A stretch of 64,000 nt of DNA from Micavibrio sp. UBA6139 (GCA_002423285.1 DIVF01000024.1:1-64000); one strand, 5' to 3'; shown: positions 34,163 through 44,392, counted from the first letter of the stretch. Numbers and translations: made by a program. Notes: generated by a model not told the origin, from the letters alone.

Positions 34163-35185
34163 ATGATCGTGAGCAATTCGCCATCAAACGTCGGCACATC
34201 GTCGCATACCCCGGCCAGCATTGAAAAATCATTGGTGGAGACTGCCGTCCGCCTGACCGCCGCCCGCAAGGAAATCGGCAAGGTCATTTTCGGCCAGAAT
34301 GATGTCGTTGACAAGGTTTTGATCACCCTGATGTCCGGCGGTCACGTTTTGTTGATCGGGGTTCCCGGTGTTGCGAAAACATTGCTGGTGGAAACCGTCG
34401 CCAATGTGATGGGCCTGTCATCCGCCCGTATCCAATGTACGCCCGATTTGATGCCTGCTGATATTCTGGGGTCCGAAGTTTTAGAAGAAGGCGATGACAA
34501 TAAACGCCATTTCCGTTTTATCCGTGGTCCTGTCTTTACCCAATTCCTGATGGCCGATGAAATCAACCGCGCATCGCCGCGCACGCAATCTGCCCTGCTG
34601 CAAGCCATGCAGGAAGGATCGGTCAGTATCTCAGGTCACAAACACGACCTGCCAAAACCGTTCCACGTTCTGGCGACACAAAACCCGATTGAACAGGAAG
34701 GCACCTATCCATTGCCTGAAGCGCAGCTTGACCGCTTCCTGATGCAAATCGATGTTGATTACCCGGATTTAAACGCAGAGCGCGATATGCTACTGGCCAC
34801 AACCACCAACCGCAAAGCGAAAGCGGAGTCCGTCTTCACCGAAAAAGATTTGCTGAACATGCAATCACTGGTCCGCGATATGCCGATTGGTGAGAGTGTA
34901 GTTGAAGCCGTTTTGACCCTGGTACGCCGTGGCCGTCCGGGTGCGGATGCGACTGATCTGGTCAACACCTATGTCAACTGGGCGCCGGGTCCGCGCGCCA
35001 GCCAAGCGTTAATGCTGGCCAGCCGTGCGCGTGCGCTACTGGATGGTCGCGCCGCGCCATCGGTCGATGATGTGATTGATCTGGCAGAACCGATTTTAAA
35101 ACACCGCATGGCGCTTCATTATCAAGCCCGCGCCGATGGTGTGACATTGAACGATGTCATCAAATCGATGACCGACGGGCTGTAA
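34163..35185 (+). CDS. MoxR-family AAA+ ATPase
   Basis: A 340-residue ATPase. Walker A is GVPGVAKTLLVE, Walker B and sensor I are FLMADEINRASPRTQSALLQAMQE and LATQNPIEQEGTYPLPEAQ, and an arginine finger follows in LDRFLMQI. The lid domain is intact (KHRMALHYQARADG). MoxR ATPases act as chaperones with VWA proteins. First gene of a four-gene operon; the next gene starts nine bases after it. Confidence 0.92.
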   Translation: MIVSNSPSNVGTSSHTPASIEKSLVETAVRLTAARKEIGKVIFGQNDVVDKVLITLMSGGHVLLIGVPGVAKTLLVETVANVMGLSSARIQCTPDLMPADILGSEVLEEGDDNKRHFRFIRGPVFTQFLMADEINRASPRTQSALLQAMQEGSVSISGHKHDLPKPFHVLATQNPIEQEGTYPLPEAQLDRFLMQIDVDYPDLNAERDMLLATTTNRKAKAESVFTEKDLLNMQSLVRDMPIGESVVEAVLTLVRRGRPGADATDLVNTYVNWAPGPRASQALMLASRARALLDGRAAPSVDDVIDLAEPILKHRMALHYQARADGVTLNDVIKSMTDGL

Positions 35186-35193
35186 CCAGAACA

Positions 35194-36150
35194 ATGCGCC
35201 ACCGCAGCGCCCGTCACAACAAATCCAGACTTCAGAACGGCCTGATCGCCGCGCTGACCCCGCTTATCATGCGTCATCGTGCCGAAGATGCTGCCGGGGG
35301 CTTGCCTGCTTTGATGGCGGCGGCGGAAAAGGCTGTGACAACGCTCTACACGGGCGATCACCGCCAGCGTAAGGCGGGCAGCGGTGAAAAATTCTGGCAG
35401 TTCCGCGAATATGATTCATCGGACCGGCCCCAAGACATTGACTGGCGTCAAAGCGCCAAGGGCGACCGCGTCTTTATCCGTCAGAAAGAATGGCAAACCG
35501 CGCAGACCGTTTTATTCTGGGCGCAGAATGATCGCGGCATGAGCTTGCGCACCGGTCATGCGCTGGCCAGCAAACATGAAACCGCCGTGATTCTCTCCCT
35601 TGGTCTTGGGTTACTCCTGACCCGCGCGGGCGAGCGCATTGGCCCGATGGTTGAACCCGCCCGTGCAGGACGCAGCGAGATGGCCTTGCAACATCTGGGC
35701 GACGCATTATGCCGTATGCCAGAAACATTATCAGTGACACCGGAATTACCACGCGCCGAAAACCTGCCACGGCAATCGAGCATTATTCTAGCCGGAGATT
35801 TTTTACAATCGCCCGATGAAATTGACCGTGCCCTTGGCGTTCTGGCCGCGCAATCACCGCATGGTTTGATCTTTCAAATTCTCGACCCGGCGGAACATGA
35901 CTTGCCCTATAATGGCCGGGTTATTTTCCGCCCCTTTGACGATAGCCGCGATTATTCAATCGCAAATGTCCCGTCCATCCGTCAGGCCTATGCCACGCGG
36001 CTTCAAAACCATATTGAAACGGTGAAGGCGCTTGCCCGCCGCCATGGTTTTGGCCATGTCTTACATGTCACCCGTGATGATCCGCGCCATGCACTCTCCA
36101 CTGCCTGGCAAATTCTGTCGCCGCAATTGCAACAGGATGGTGGAAAATGA
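35194..36150 (+). CDS. DUF58-domain protein
   Basis: A 318-residue protein with the DUF58 core GEKFWQFREYDSSDRPQDIDWRQSAKGDRVFIRQKEWQ near residues 65-105, then a VWA-like stretch (QTVLFWAQNDRGMSLRTG) whose metal-site residues are largely lost. Partner of the MoxR ATPase in the classic MoxR-DUF58-VWA operon. Its stop overlaps the next start as ATGA. Confidence 0.88.
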   Translation: MRHRSARHNKSRLQNGLIAALTPLIMRHRAEDAAGGLPALMAAAEKAVTTLYTGDHRQRKAGSGEKFWQFREYDSSDRPQDIDWRQSAKGDRVFIRQKEWQTAQTVLFWAQNDRGMSLRTGHALASKHETAVILSLGLGLLLTRAGERIGPMVEPARAGRSEMALQHLGDALCRMPETLSVTPELPRAENLPRQSSIILAGDFLQSPDEIDRALGVLAAQSPHGLIFQILDPAEHDLPYNGRVIFRPFDDSRDYSIANVPSIRQAYATRLQNHIETVKALARRHGFGHVLHVTRDDPRHALSTAWQILSPQLQQDGGK

Positions 36151-38858
36151 TGGGATTGGGCCAGATGGCATTTTTGCATCCATGGATTTTGGCAGGGCTT
36201 TTGGTTCTGCCCGTCCTGTGGTTTTTGCTGCGCGTCTTCCCGCCTGTGCCGCGCATGGTGCATTTATCATCCGCATGGTTATTGGACGGTCTGATCCCCG
36301 AACAACAAACCACCAGCAAAACACCGTGGTGGATTTTATTACTGCGCACCATCATGGCCGCGCTTATTTTGCTGGCGCTGGCACAGCCCGTCATCAACCC
36401 GGCGGAGAGTTTGAATATTCGCGGCAGCCTGCGCCTTGTCATCGATAATGGCTGGGCCGCCGCCCAGACATGGGGCATTCAAACCGAAGCCGCCCGTCAA
36501 ACACTCGACCGCGCCGCGCGTGACAATACATCGGTCTATATCATGGCGACCGCCGCCGAAGCTGGAAAGACCGAACCGCAGCAGCACGGCCCAATGACCG
36601 CCGCCCAAGCGCAATCGATCCTGCGGGGTTTAAAACCACAACCCTGGCCTGCTGATTACCAGGCGGCGCAAACAACCATCGAAAAAAACCGCGCCCGTGA
36701 CAGTTTGCACACCGTATGGATTTCCCATGGCATCGATGAAGGCAAAGGTGCCGACCTCGCCAAAACCTTCCAGCAGCAAGGCAGCCTGACCTATATGGAA
36801 CCGCAAGCGGGTGAACGCGCCCTTCTCATCCAGCCACGCCTGCATGCGGGGCAGGATTTAAGCGTGGCGATCAATGCGTCTAAGGGTTTCCCCGATGCGC
36901 TGCCCGTGACCGTTGAGGCGCTCAGCACCGACGGCCGCGTTCTGGACCGTCAAGCGGTAACATTAAAGACCGGCAAGACACCGATGGATGTCACCTTTGC
37001 CCTGCCAGAATCATTACGCGGCCAAATTGGGCAATTCCGCCTTGTCGGACGCAATGGCGCGGGCGGGGTTTTGTTGATGGATGATCTCTTTAACCGCCGC
37101 ACCATTGGCCTTGTCGCGTCACGTGATGAAAATAAATCGGCGCCGTTGATTGAGGCCGGATATTACATCACCCGTGCGCTTGAACCCTATGCCGATATTC
37201 ATCAAGGGCCGATTGATGAATTGCTGACCCGTAAAGACCTCTCCGCGATTATCATGCCGGATATTGGGGCCTTGCCGGTTGAGACATTACAAAAATTAGA
37301 AGGCTGGGTTAAAAAGGGCGGGCTGCTGTTGCGCCTTTCTGGTCCCAATATGAGTCAGGGCGAAACATTCCTGACCCCCGTCCCGTTGCGCAAAGGCGAA
37401 CGCGCAATGAACGGCAACCTGACATGGGACAAGCCGCAAAAGCTGGCCCCCTTCCCATCGACCAGCCCGCTTTACGGTTTGGAAATTCCAGAAGATCTGG
37501 AGGTACAGCAACAGCTCCTCGCCGAGCCCGTTGCAGACATGGAAAAGAAAACATGGGCGGCATTGCAGGATGGCACACCACTTATTACAGCCGCCCCGCT
37601 TGATCGTGGCTTGATTGTACTGATCCACACCACCGCCACACCGCAATGGTCGAATTTGGCCTTGTCTGGTTTGTATGTACAAATTTTACAGCGCGTCATT
37701 TCACTGGCCGGGGTCAGCAATCCAACCGCCGTGGCTGATGGAACGCTCCACCCGTTACAAATTCTGGACGGCATGGGCGGCATCACCGCACCGGGCAGCA
37801 GCGCCCAACCGATTGACGCCAACCAGTTTGAAAAACAAATGCCTGATTCATCACACCCGCCCGGCATCTATGGCCGCAGCGGCCTGCGCAAAGCCTTTAA
37901 CATTGGCGACCGCATTAAATATGTCGTCCCCATGCCGGATTTGCCCAGTGGCGTCACACGCAGTGGTTTTTCAGGCACCGCAGAAACAAATTTGATGCCG
38001 TGGTTGCTGGCGGCGGCGTTTGTCCTATTCCTTGTTGATTGGTTTATCATGTTGGTTTTGCAAGGGTTCAGTACAGGCCGTTTCCGTTTTGCACTGCGCG
38101 GCTTTAATGCCTGTGTGGTCCTTTTGGCACTGGGGCTTTCAAGCCCGGCCTCGGCGCAGGACAATAATGCCGTCACATCGGATATGATCAAACAAGCCTC
38201 CGCCATTCATCTGGCCTATGCGAAATCAGGGTCACCACAAGTGGATGCCGTGGCCCAGCGCGGGCTGGAAGCGCTGGCTAAGGTTCTGGCCGAACGCACC
38301 TCCGTCGAACCGCAGGGCGTCGTCGCCATTGATGCCGAAACAGATGATATGTCATTCTTCCCGGTCATTTACTGGCCCGTCGCCCCGAACCAGAACGCCA
38401 TGTCTGCAACAGCCCTGAAAAACGTGCAGTATTATCTGGATCATGGCGGGGTTGTTTTGTTTGATACCCGTGATCATGCCATGGACAGTGTCACGCAAAA
38501 CAGCATGGCGCTGCGCGGCCTGACCAGCGGCCTTGATGTCCCGCCGCTGTCAAAAATTTCCAAGGAACACGTTCTATCACGCTCCTTTTATCTGATGAAC
38601 ACCTTCCCCGGTCGATACAACAATGCTGATCTGTGGGTTGAGGAACAAAGCGCCAGTGGCCGCGACGGCGTATCATCTGTGATTGTCGGCGGCAATGACT
38701 GGGCCAGCGCATGGGCGGGGATTGCGCCCGCAGAAGGATCGCGGGATCAGGAAATGGCCTATCGTTTCGGGGTGAATTTGATGATGTATGCCCTGACCGG
38801 AAATTATAAGGCCGATCAGGTTCATATTCCTTATATCCTTGAACGGCTGGGGCAATAA
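36147..38858 (+). CDS. BatA-N / DUF4159 fusion membrane protein
   Basis: A 903-residue protein with an N-terminal membrane module (residues 8-90, FLHPWILAGLLVLPVLWFLLR and IMAALILLALAQPVI), as in BatA proteins. The middle, about residues 100-600, is extracytoplasmic with a degenerate VWA-like fold (LRLVIDNGWAA, TVWISHGID). Two helices follow around residues 615-670. The final 210 residues form the DUF4159 domain (YWPVAPNQNAM, LDHGGVVLFDTRD, GRYNNADLWVEE). The order with DUF58 upstream and the amidotransferase-like gene downstream is the alphaproteobacterial layout. Function unknown; envelope maintenance is inferred. Confidence 0.82.
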   Translation: MMGLGQMAFLHPWILAGLLVLPVLWFLLRVFPPVPRMVHLSSAWLLDGLIPEQQTTSKTPWWILLLRTIMAALILLALAQPVINPAESLNIRGSLRLVIDNGWAAAQTWGIQTEAARQTLDRAARDNTSVYIMATAAEAGKTEPQQHGPMTAAQAQSILRGLKPQPWPADYQAAQTTIEKNRARDSLHTVWISHGIDEGKGADLAKTFQQQGSLTYMEPQAGERALLIQPRLHAGQDLSVAINASKGFPDALPVTVEALSTDGRVLDRQAVTLKTGKTPMDVTFALPESLRGQIGQFRLVGRNGAGGVLLMDDLFNRRTIGLVASRDENKSAPLIEAGYYITRALEPYADIHQGPIDELLTRKDLSAIIMPDIGALPVETLQKLEGWVKKGGLLLRLSGPNMSQGETFLTPVPLRKGERAMNGNLTWDKPQKLAPFPSTSPLYGLEIPEDLEVQQQLLAEPVADMEKKTWAALQDGTPLITAAPLDRGLIVLIHTTATPQWSNLALSGLYVQILQRVISLAGVSNPTAVADGTLHPLQILDGMGGITAPGSSAQPIDANQFEKQMPDSSHPPGIYGRSGLRKAFNIGDRIKYVVPMPDLPSGVTRSGFSGTAETNLMPWLLAAAFVLFLVDWFIMLVLQGFSTGRFRFALRGFNACVVLLALGLSSPASAQDNNAVTSDMIKQASAIHLAYAKSGSPQVDAVAQRGLEALAKVLAERTSVEPQGVVAIDAETDDMSFFPVIYWPVAPNQNAMSATALKNVQYYLDHGGVVLFDTRDHAMDSVTQNSMALRGLTSGLDVPPLSKISKEHVLSRSFYLMNTFPGRYNNADLWVEEQSASGRDGVSSVIVGGNDWASAWAGIAPAEGSRDQEMAYRFGVNLMMYALTGNYKADQVHIPYILERLGQ

Positions 38859-38860
38859 TT

Positions 38861-40975
38861 ATGATGAACAGCGCCGCCCTTTCCATTCACTTTGCGCCCC
38901 TGCTGCCCACACCGTTCAGCCTTGTGCTGGCCGGGGGTGCGTTGCTGTTTATCGTGGCATCAGCCTTTATCTTCCGCAAAGGTTTGATCGGGCGGACACT
39001 GGTCACGGCGGCCTTTATGGTGGTGTTGTTTAACCCGTCCATTCTGGAAGAAGACCGCGAAGCTGTCCCCGATACCGCAATCATCGTCGTCGATAAATCC
39101 GCCAGTCAGGATTTCGGAGAACGCACTGAGCGTACCGAAGAAACACTGGATACCATCACCCGCCAGCTATCCTCCCAAGATGATCTCATTGTCCGGGTGG
39201 TTGAAGCCACAGGGAAAAGCGATACACGCCTGTTCACCGCGCTTGATCAAGCCTATTCCGATATTCCGGTGCAACGCCGCGCCGGGGCCATTCTGATTAC
39301 CGATGGTCAGGTGCATGATGTACCCGATGATGTTGAAAAACAAAAAGCCTATGGCCCTGTTCATGCCCTGCTGACGGGGGAGAAACACGAAACCGACCGT
39401 CAAATGCTGGTCATCGAAGCACCGTCCTATGGAATCGTTGGCCAGACCATTGATGTGCGTTACCGCGTGGTCGATAGCGGCGAAGCAGATGCCAATGCGA
39501 TGGCAACAATCGTCATTCGTGCCAATGACCAAAAACCGACCATGGATCTGGTCCCGGTCAATGTCGAACAAACCATCACCCTGACCATTGACCATGCCGG
39601 GCAGAATATTTTTGAAATTGAAGCCTCCCCGGCGGATGGCGAGATCACCACTGTAAACAACCGTGTGCCGTTACTGGTCAACGGTGTGCGTGACCGTTTG
39701 AAGGTTCTGCTGGTCTCCGGCCAGCCCCATCCGGGAGAACGGACATGGCGCGATCTTTTGACATCGGACCCCGGTGTTGATCTGGTCCATTTCACCATTT
39801 TGCGCGAACCGCAAAAGGTTGATGTCACCCCGCAAAATGAACTCTCCCTGATCGCCTTTCCGTTCCGGGAACTCTTTGAAGTCAAACTCTATGATTTTGA
39901 CCTGATTATTTTCGACCGTTACGGGTTGAACCGCATTCTGCCCAATTATTATTTCGCCAACATCGCCAGCTATATTCAAAAGGGCGGCGCGTTGTTAGAA
40001 GCGAGCGGACCATCCTTCGCCGGTGAAGATTCCATTTATACAACGGCACTGAAAGATATTCTCCCCGCCTATCCAACCGGATCGGTGATTGAATCCGCCT
40101 TCACCCCCGCCATCACTGAACTGGGCAATAACCACCCGGTGACGCAAGGCCTGGCTTGGAATGCGGATCAGACCGCCGCCAATAAAGACACCCCCGGCTG
40201 GGGCCCGTGGTTGCGCCAGATTGGCGTGCAACCAAAACATGGTGATGTCGTGATGTCGGGGGTCAATGGCCAGCCCTTGCTGATTTTAGACCGTGTTGGT
40301 GAGGGGCGCGTGGCGCAACTGGCCAGCGACCAGATCTGGTTATGGTCACGCGGGTTCAAGGGCGGCGGACCACAGGCGGAACTGCTGCGCCGTCTGGCCC
40401 ACTGGTTGATGAAAGAACCGGAACTGGAAGAAAACGCACTGGATATAATCTCTGAAGGCGACTCCTTACTGATCCGCCGCCGCAATCTGCATAATGTCAG
40501 CGCGGATATCACCTTGAACGCCCCCGATGGCACGACCAAGGCGGTTACTTTGAAGGAAGGACAAGGCGGCTGGCTGGAAGCCCATATACCCGCCCCGCTG
40601 CACGGTGTTTACAGCGTAACCGATGGAACACAAAAACGCTTTGCCGTGGTCGGTGAGATTAACCCGCTGGAATGGCGCTCGGTTGTCACCACAGCGGATC
40701 ATCTAAAGCCCATCACCGCAACCTCGGGCGGCAGTACGCATTGGGTGGCCGAAGAAGGCATTCCCGATGCACGCCGCATGAATGCCAGTAACCGCAATTT
40801 CGGCGGGTATGGATGGTTGGGGCTGCGCGATAACAACGCCTTTACCGTTACAGGCGTGCGCGATATTCCGTTCCTGCCGTCATGGGTTAGCGCATTGTTG
40901 TTGCTGGTGGCCGCTGTCGCTGCGTGGTGGTTTGAAGGACGTTCGGGGATGGAGCGTCGCCGCCGCGCCCGTTAA
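38861..40975 (+). CDS. VWA-like / glutamine-amidotransferase-like membrane protein
   Basis: A 704-residue protein with two N-terminal helices (about residues 18-65). A VWA-type region follows with an intact MIDAS start (IIVVDKSASQDF, the DxSxS form) and ILITDGQVHD. Then comes a class I glutamine-amidotransferase-like fold (residues about 260-470: LKVLLVSGQPHPGE, YDFDLIIFDRYGL, GGALLEASGP, TQGL) without the catalytic triad I can identify. One C-terminal helix. Starts two bases after the previous gene. Its last four bases overlap the convergent signalling gene. Confidence 0.8.
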   Translation: MMNSAALSIHFAPLLPTPFSLVLAGGALLFIVASAFIFRKGLIGRTLVTAAFMVVLFNPSILEEDREAVPDTAIIVVDKSASQDFGERTERTEETLDTITRQLSSQDDLIVRVVEATGKSDTRLFTALDQAYSDIPVQRRAGAILITDGQVHDVPDDVEKQKAYGPVHALLTGEKHETDRQMLVIEAPSYGIVGQTIDVRYRVVDSGEADANAMATIVIRANDQKPTMDLVPVNVEQTITLTIDHAGQNIFEIEASPADGEITTVNNRVPLLVNGVRDRLKVLLVSGQPHPGERTWRDLLTSDPGVDLVHFTILREPQKVDVTPQNELSLIAFPFRELFEVKLYDFDLIIFDRYGLNRILPNYYFANIASYIQKGGALLEASGPSFAGEDSIYTTALKDILPAYPTGSVIESAFTPAITELGNNHPVTQGLAWNADQTAANKDTPGWGPWLRQIGVQPKHGDVVMSGVNGQPLLILDRVGEGRVAQLASDQIWLWSRGFKGGGPQAELLRRLAHWLMKEPELEENALDIISEGDSLLIRRRNLHNVSADITLNAPDGTTKAVTLKEGQGGWLEAHIPAPLHGVYSVTDGTQKRFAVVGEINPLEWRSVVTTADHLKPITATSGGSTHWVAEEGIPDARRMNASNRNFGGYGWLGLRDNNAFTVTGVRDIPFLPSWVSALLLLVAAVAAWWFEGRSGMERRRRAR

Positions 40976-41577
40976 TCAATCGAGCGGATCAGTTCAACCA
41001 GTCGTTTGAAATCAACCGGCTTTTGTAAGACGGCGCGAATGGATGGTGTCCGCTCATGCAACGCTTGCAAATCATACTCCCCGCGCCCGGACATTAAAAT
41101 GACCGGCAGGCCCGGAAAATCTGTTTCAATCATCAACGCCAGATCAGACCCGTTCATGCCCGGCATGGCGTGATCAGCAATAACCAGACCAAATTCCCCC
41201 GGCTTTTCACGCAGTATTTGAATGGCGGCCAGCCCGTCAGAACAACTTTGTGCCGGAATGCTCATGCGTTCCAACATGATCATCATCATTTCACGGACAT
41301 CTTTTTGATCCTCAACGACCAGAACAGGCCCCTCCACGAGTGCTTTATTCCCGGTGGGTTGCGCTTTTTCCGGGGCATCTGATAACAGGCTGGCTACAAT
41401 CGCTTGTGCTTCTGTGCCGCCCCGATGAATGGATTGTGCAAATTTGTGCTGGGCGCTGCCCAGAAGCAAATCCTCCTGCAAAAAATCGGCATAGCCGACG
41501 ATAGAGGCCAGCAGATTATTCAGATCATGAACAGCATCGCGTAATTTTTTATCATCGCGTGTTTCATCTGCGGCCAT
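40972..41577 (-). CDS. DHp-receiver protein without kinase ATPase domain
   Basis: A 201-residue protein. Residues 10-66 are a histidine-kinase dimerisation/phospho-acceptor helix pair with an H-box AVHDLNNLLASIVGYADFL (His17), closely like the CckA H-box elsewhere in this window. There is no ATP-binding domain. Residues 84-200 are a receiver domain (VLVVEDQKD, phospho-acceptor Asp135 in VIADHAMPG, Lys186 in QKPVDF). The ATG at 41577 follows the LuxR-type gene by four bases. It may shuttle phosphate between a partner kinase and the regulator. Known names for this arrangement were not recognised. Confidence 0.72.
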   Translation of the reverse strand: MAADETRDDKKLRDAVHDLNNLLASIVGYADFLQEDLLLGSAQHKFAQSIHRGGTEAQAIVASLLSDAPEKAQPTGNKALVEGPVLVVEDQKDVREMMMIMLERMSIPAQSCSDGLAAIQILREKPGEFGLVIADHAMPGMNGSDLALMIETDFPGLPVILMSGRGEYDLQALHERTPSIRAVLQKPVDFKRLVELIRSID

Positions 41578-41581
41578 GGTT

Positions 41582-42244
41582 TCACGCCAACCCGTATTGC
41601 TGCGCCAAGAGGGCCGCTTGCGTTCTGTTCTTGGCCCCCAGTTTCCGGCAAACACCGCGCACATGCAGCTTCACCGTGACCACTTGCAGATCAAGAGCCG
41701 TTGCAATTTCCTTGTTTGATACGCCGCGCAATAAATATCCCAGAACTTCTTTTTCCCGGGGGGTCAAATTGATATCGGTGCGGGTCGCACCATTGGTGAC
41801 CACACCGGCCCCCTGACGGGCGTCGGCAAAATGCGACGGCATCACGGCATTGGTGTTGTAATCCATGGGTAAGAATTTTTCACCCTGCAGAACCTTTTGA
41901 ATGGCCTGCATCATGTTTTTACCTGAAAGGGTTTTGGGGAAATAGCCACTGGCACCCAATGCCATTGCATCTTGTACATCGCTGCGTTCGGCCACCCCGG
42001 ATAACAGGACCACCGGAACATCAGGATATGTGCTTTTTAATTTTTCCAAACCCTGCAATCCATTCATGCCGGGCATACGCAAATCAAGCATCACCAGATC
42101 AACGGCGGAATCAAGCGCCATTGCTTCCATGACGCCATGGAAATCGCGGGTGAGAATCATGCGGGCTTCGGGGTGAGAGCGTTCAATATAATGGGTCAAA
42201 GCATCCCGGAATAATGCGTGATCATCCGCCAGAATTATTTTCAT
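41582..42244 (-). CDS. LuxR/NarL-family response regulator
   Basis: A 220-residue regulator. Receiver: ILADDHALFRDAL, phospho-acceptor Asp54 in VMLDLRMPGMNG, Ser/Thr in VLLSG, Lys in GYFPKTL. The C-terminal LuxR HTH (residues about 155-215) reads LTPREKEVLGYLLRGVSNKEIATALDLQVVTVKLHVRGVCRKL. First gene of a two-gene operon with the DHp-receiver protein. No sensor kinase adjoins. Confidence 0.9.
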   Translation of the reverse strand: MKIILADDHALFRDALTHYIERSHPEARMILTRDFHGVMEAMALDSAVDLVMLDLRMPGMNGLQGLEKLKSTYPDVPVVLLSGVAERSDVQDAMALGASGYFPKTLSGKNMMQAIQKVLQGEKFLPMDYNTNAVMPSHFADARQGAGVVTNGATRTDINLTPREKEVLGYLLRGVSNKEIATALDLQVVTVKLHVRGVCRKLGAKNRTQAALLAQQYGLA

Positions 42245-42373
42245 GAAAATCTCCTGGTTTTGTCACACGCAAAAACCCTGCCACACGACACCTGACCCGT
42301 AACACCATGAATATCCATTGTTTAATGGTAACAGGGTTTTAGGCCATTATCAAAATGGATCGCACATTGCGCC

Positions 42374-44392
42374 CTAAGGTGCGGGTTTCAGCGGGTTTCG
42401 CTTATCATAGTTGGTGTGGATCGGGCTTGGTGTCGCCTGCAAGGCTTTAAATTTGTTACGATATATATAAACGCCTTCTAATACACGCTGCACATAGTTG
42501 CGGGTTTCAGCAACCGGGATCAGCTCTATCCAATCGATCATATCAACCTCACCCTTGGTGGGATCACCAATCTCTCTCAACCACTGATTTACGCGGCCTG
42601 GGCCAGCGTTATAAGCGGCAATTGCCAAGGGATAGGAATTATCAAAACGCGACAACATCGCCTTGATATAATAATTCCCCAATTGGATGTTGTGTTCAGG
42701 GCGCGAGACCAACCAATCAAGCTGGTGCGGGACCCCAAGTTTTCCGGCTGTTTCCTTCGCCGTGGCTGGCATCAATTGCATCAAACCACGCGCCCCGGCG
42801 GGGCTTTGTGCCGCCGTATCAAAGGCACTTTCCTGACGGATAATCGCGTGGACCAACGCCCACTCACCGTTCACGTTTTTCATCCGCGACAATAAAGTCG
42901 GGAATGCGTATTCGATCATGGTGATGCCCTTTGTCTGGGCCTTCTTCGCGATGACGACGGAATCATTTGGACGTTGCTGCTTATCTGACATTTCGGCCGC
43001 CAGATAAAACTGCTCCAATGTCGTGGCACGGTCTGCGTAGGCACGCAGGAACGCATCGGCTTCATTATTCAAGCCGGCCTTGAACATGACACGGGCGGCT
43101 TGGATTTTTACATCCTTTTCAAATGCCGCGCGTGTTTTTGCTGGCAAAGGCGGCATGGTGGTAATCGGGTCTGCGGCCCGGCCCAAACGGCCCAAGGCCA
43201 TCTGGCCATAGAAGGTCGCGGGATAAGACGCCGCGGTTTCGTACCATTTTATGGCGATATCCTGATATTTCAAATCTTCGCTGGCCCGTCCCGCCCAATA
43301 GGCCGCGCGGCCGCGTGTAATCGGCATAGTGCTGTTCTTATACAAGGTTTCGAAATGCTCAAACGCCTTGAAAGGCTCCTTGTTGAAGCGCAGCGCCAAC
43401 CAACCTGCCAGAAATTCCGCCTGTGCCAAGGGCTCGCCCTGTGTCAGGCCATGTTTGCTGACCAGCATATAAGCGCTTTGATATTGTTTCCGTTCAATCA
43501 GGCGACGCGCCAGAATGTTACGCTCCCGCCACCAAATTTCTGGATTGGCAATCAGGTTTGATGCAGGCGCATTATGGAGGATTTCCATCGCCTCAAAATC
43601 CAGATTCTTTTTACGGCGCCAAATCAGCCGTTCCAGTTGCAAGCCGGGATCATTTTTCAAATGCGGCGGAACCTTGGCAATGAAGGCATTCACACCAACA
43701 TCACCCGCCGCCAGAGAAATACGGGCTTCGGCCAGTTCGGGATACCCTTGACCCAGAATACGCGCAATGGCACGGGCATTGCTGGTTTGGCCCTTATATA
43801 ATGTCGTATTGAAACGGCGTTTATGAACTTCTTTATCGATCAGCTTGCCATAGCTGCGCAGGATTTTATCCTGCTGGTCATTGGTCAGCGTGGCATCACC
43901 CCACCAGCCATTCAAAACAATGCCAATTTCCTTGGTGTTGCCTTGCGATTTCAACGCGCCCAGATAACGGTCCATACCATCGGCCGTCATCGGTGAATGT
44001 TTGCGGAACCAGTCAATGATGGATTGCGCCGAAGTGTCATCACGAATTGATTTTTCAGCCGCCAAACGGAGCGTTCCCTGCTTTGGCCAATCAGGAACCT
44101 GATCGATGAAGGTTGTAATCCGGCTGAAGATAAACGGGCCCTTGCTGTTGGTATAATACATCCAGTAATGAATGCGCGCAGCCAGCGGGTCTTTGGTGGC
44201 GGCGATCTGCGCCTCGGCATAAGACCAGCGGTCTTGTTTGGCGGCTTGCAAGGCGCGGACGGTGGCGGCACGGTCAGCATCCCCCATGCCGATGTCTTGT
44301 GCCTGCGCTGCGGTGCAACCAATGGCAAGGAAGAATGCCGCACACAACGCGCCGCGCTTGAACGCGCCGCGCAGAAGGTCTAATGTCCGCAT
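42374..44392 (-). CDS. Soluble lytic transglycosylase (Slt-type)
   Basis: A 672-residue periplasmic muramidase. Signal peptide at residues 1-27 (AFKRGALCAAFFLAIGCTAAQA). The helical superhelix spans most of the length. The catalytic domain is C-terminal: ESAFDTAAQSPAGARGLMQLMPATAKE (catalytic Glu), AAYNAGPGRVNQWL. The frame is open further 5' over the dapA start, but the ATG at 44392 gives a proper signal peptide, so the longer version is rejected. Divergent from dapA with 24 bases between the starts, a tight shared control region. Confidence 0.9.
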   Translation of the reverse strand: MRTLDLLRGAFKRGALCAAFFLAIGCTAAQAQDIGMGDADRAATVRALQAAKQDRWSYAEAQIAATKDPLAARIHYWMYYTNSKGPFIFSRITTFIDQVPDWPKQGTLRLAAEKSIRDDTSAQSIIDWFRKHSPMTADGMDRYLGALKSQGNTKEIGIVLNGWWGDATLTNDQQDKILRSYGKLIDKEVHKRRFNTTLYKGQTSNARAIARILGQGYPELAEARISLAAGDVGVNAFIAKVPPHLKNDPGLQLERLIWRRKKNLDFEAMEILHNAPASNLIANPEIWWRERNILARRLIERKQYQSAYMLVSKHGLTQGEPLAQAEFLAGWLALRFNKEPFKAFEHFETLYKNSTMPITRGRAAYWAGRASEDLKYQDIAIKWYETAASYPATFYGQMALGRLGRAADPITTMPPLPAKTRAAFEKDVKIQAARVMFKAGLNNEADAFLRAYADRATTLEQFYLAAEMSDKQQRPNDSVVIAKKAQTKGITMIEYAFPTLLSRMKNVNGEWALVHAIIRQESAFDTAAQSPAGARGLMQLMPATAKETAGKLGVPHQLDWLVSRPEHNIQLGNYYIKAMLSRFDNSYPLAIAAYNAGPGRVNQWLREIGDPTKGEVDMIDWIELIPVAETRNYVQRVLEGVYIYRNKFKALQATPSPIHTNYDKRNPLKPAP

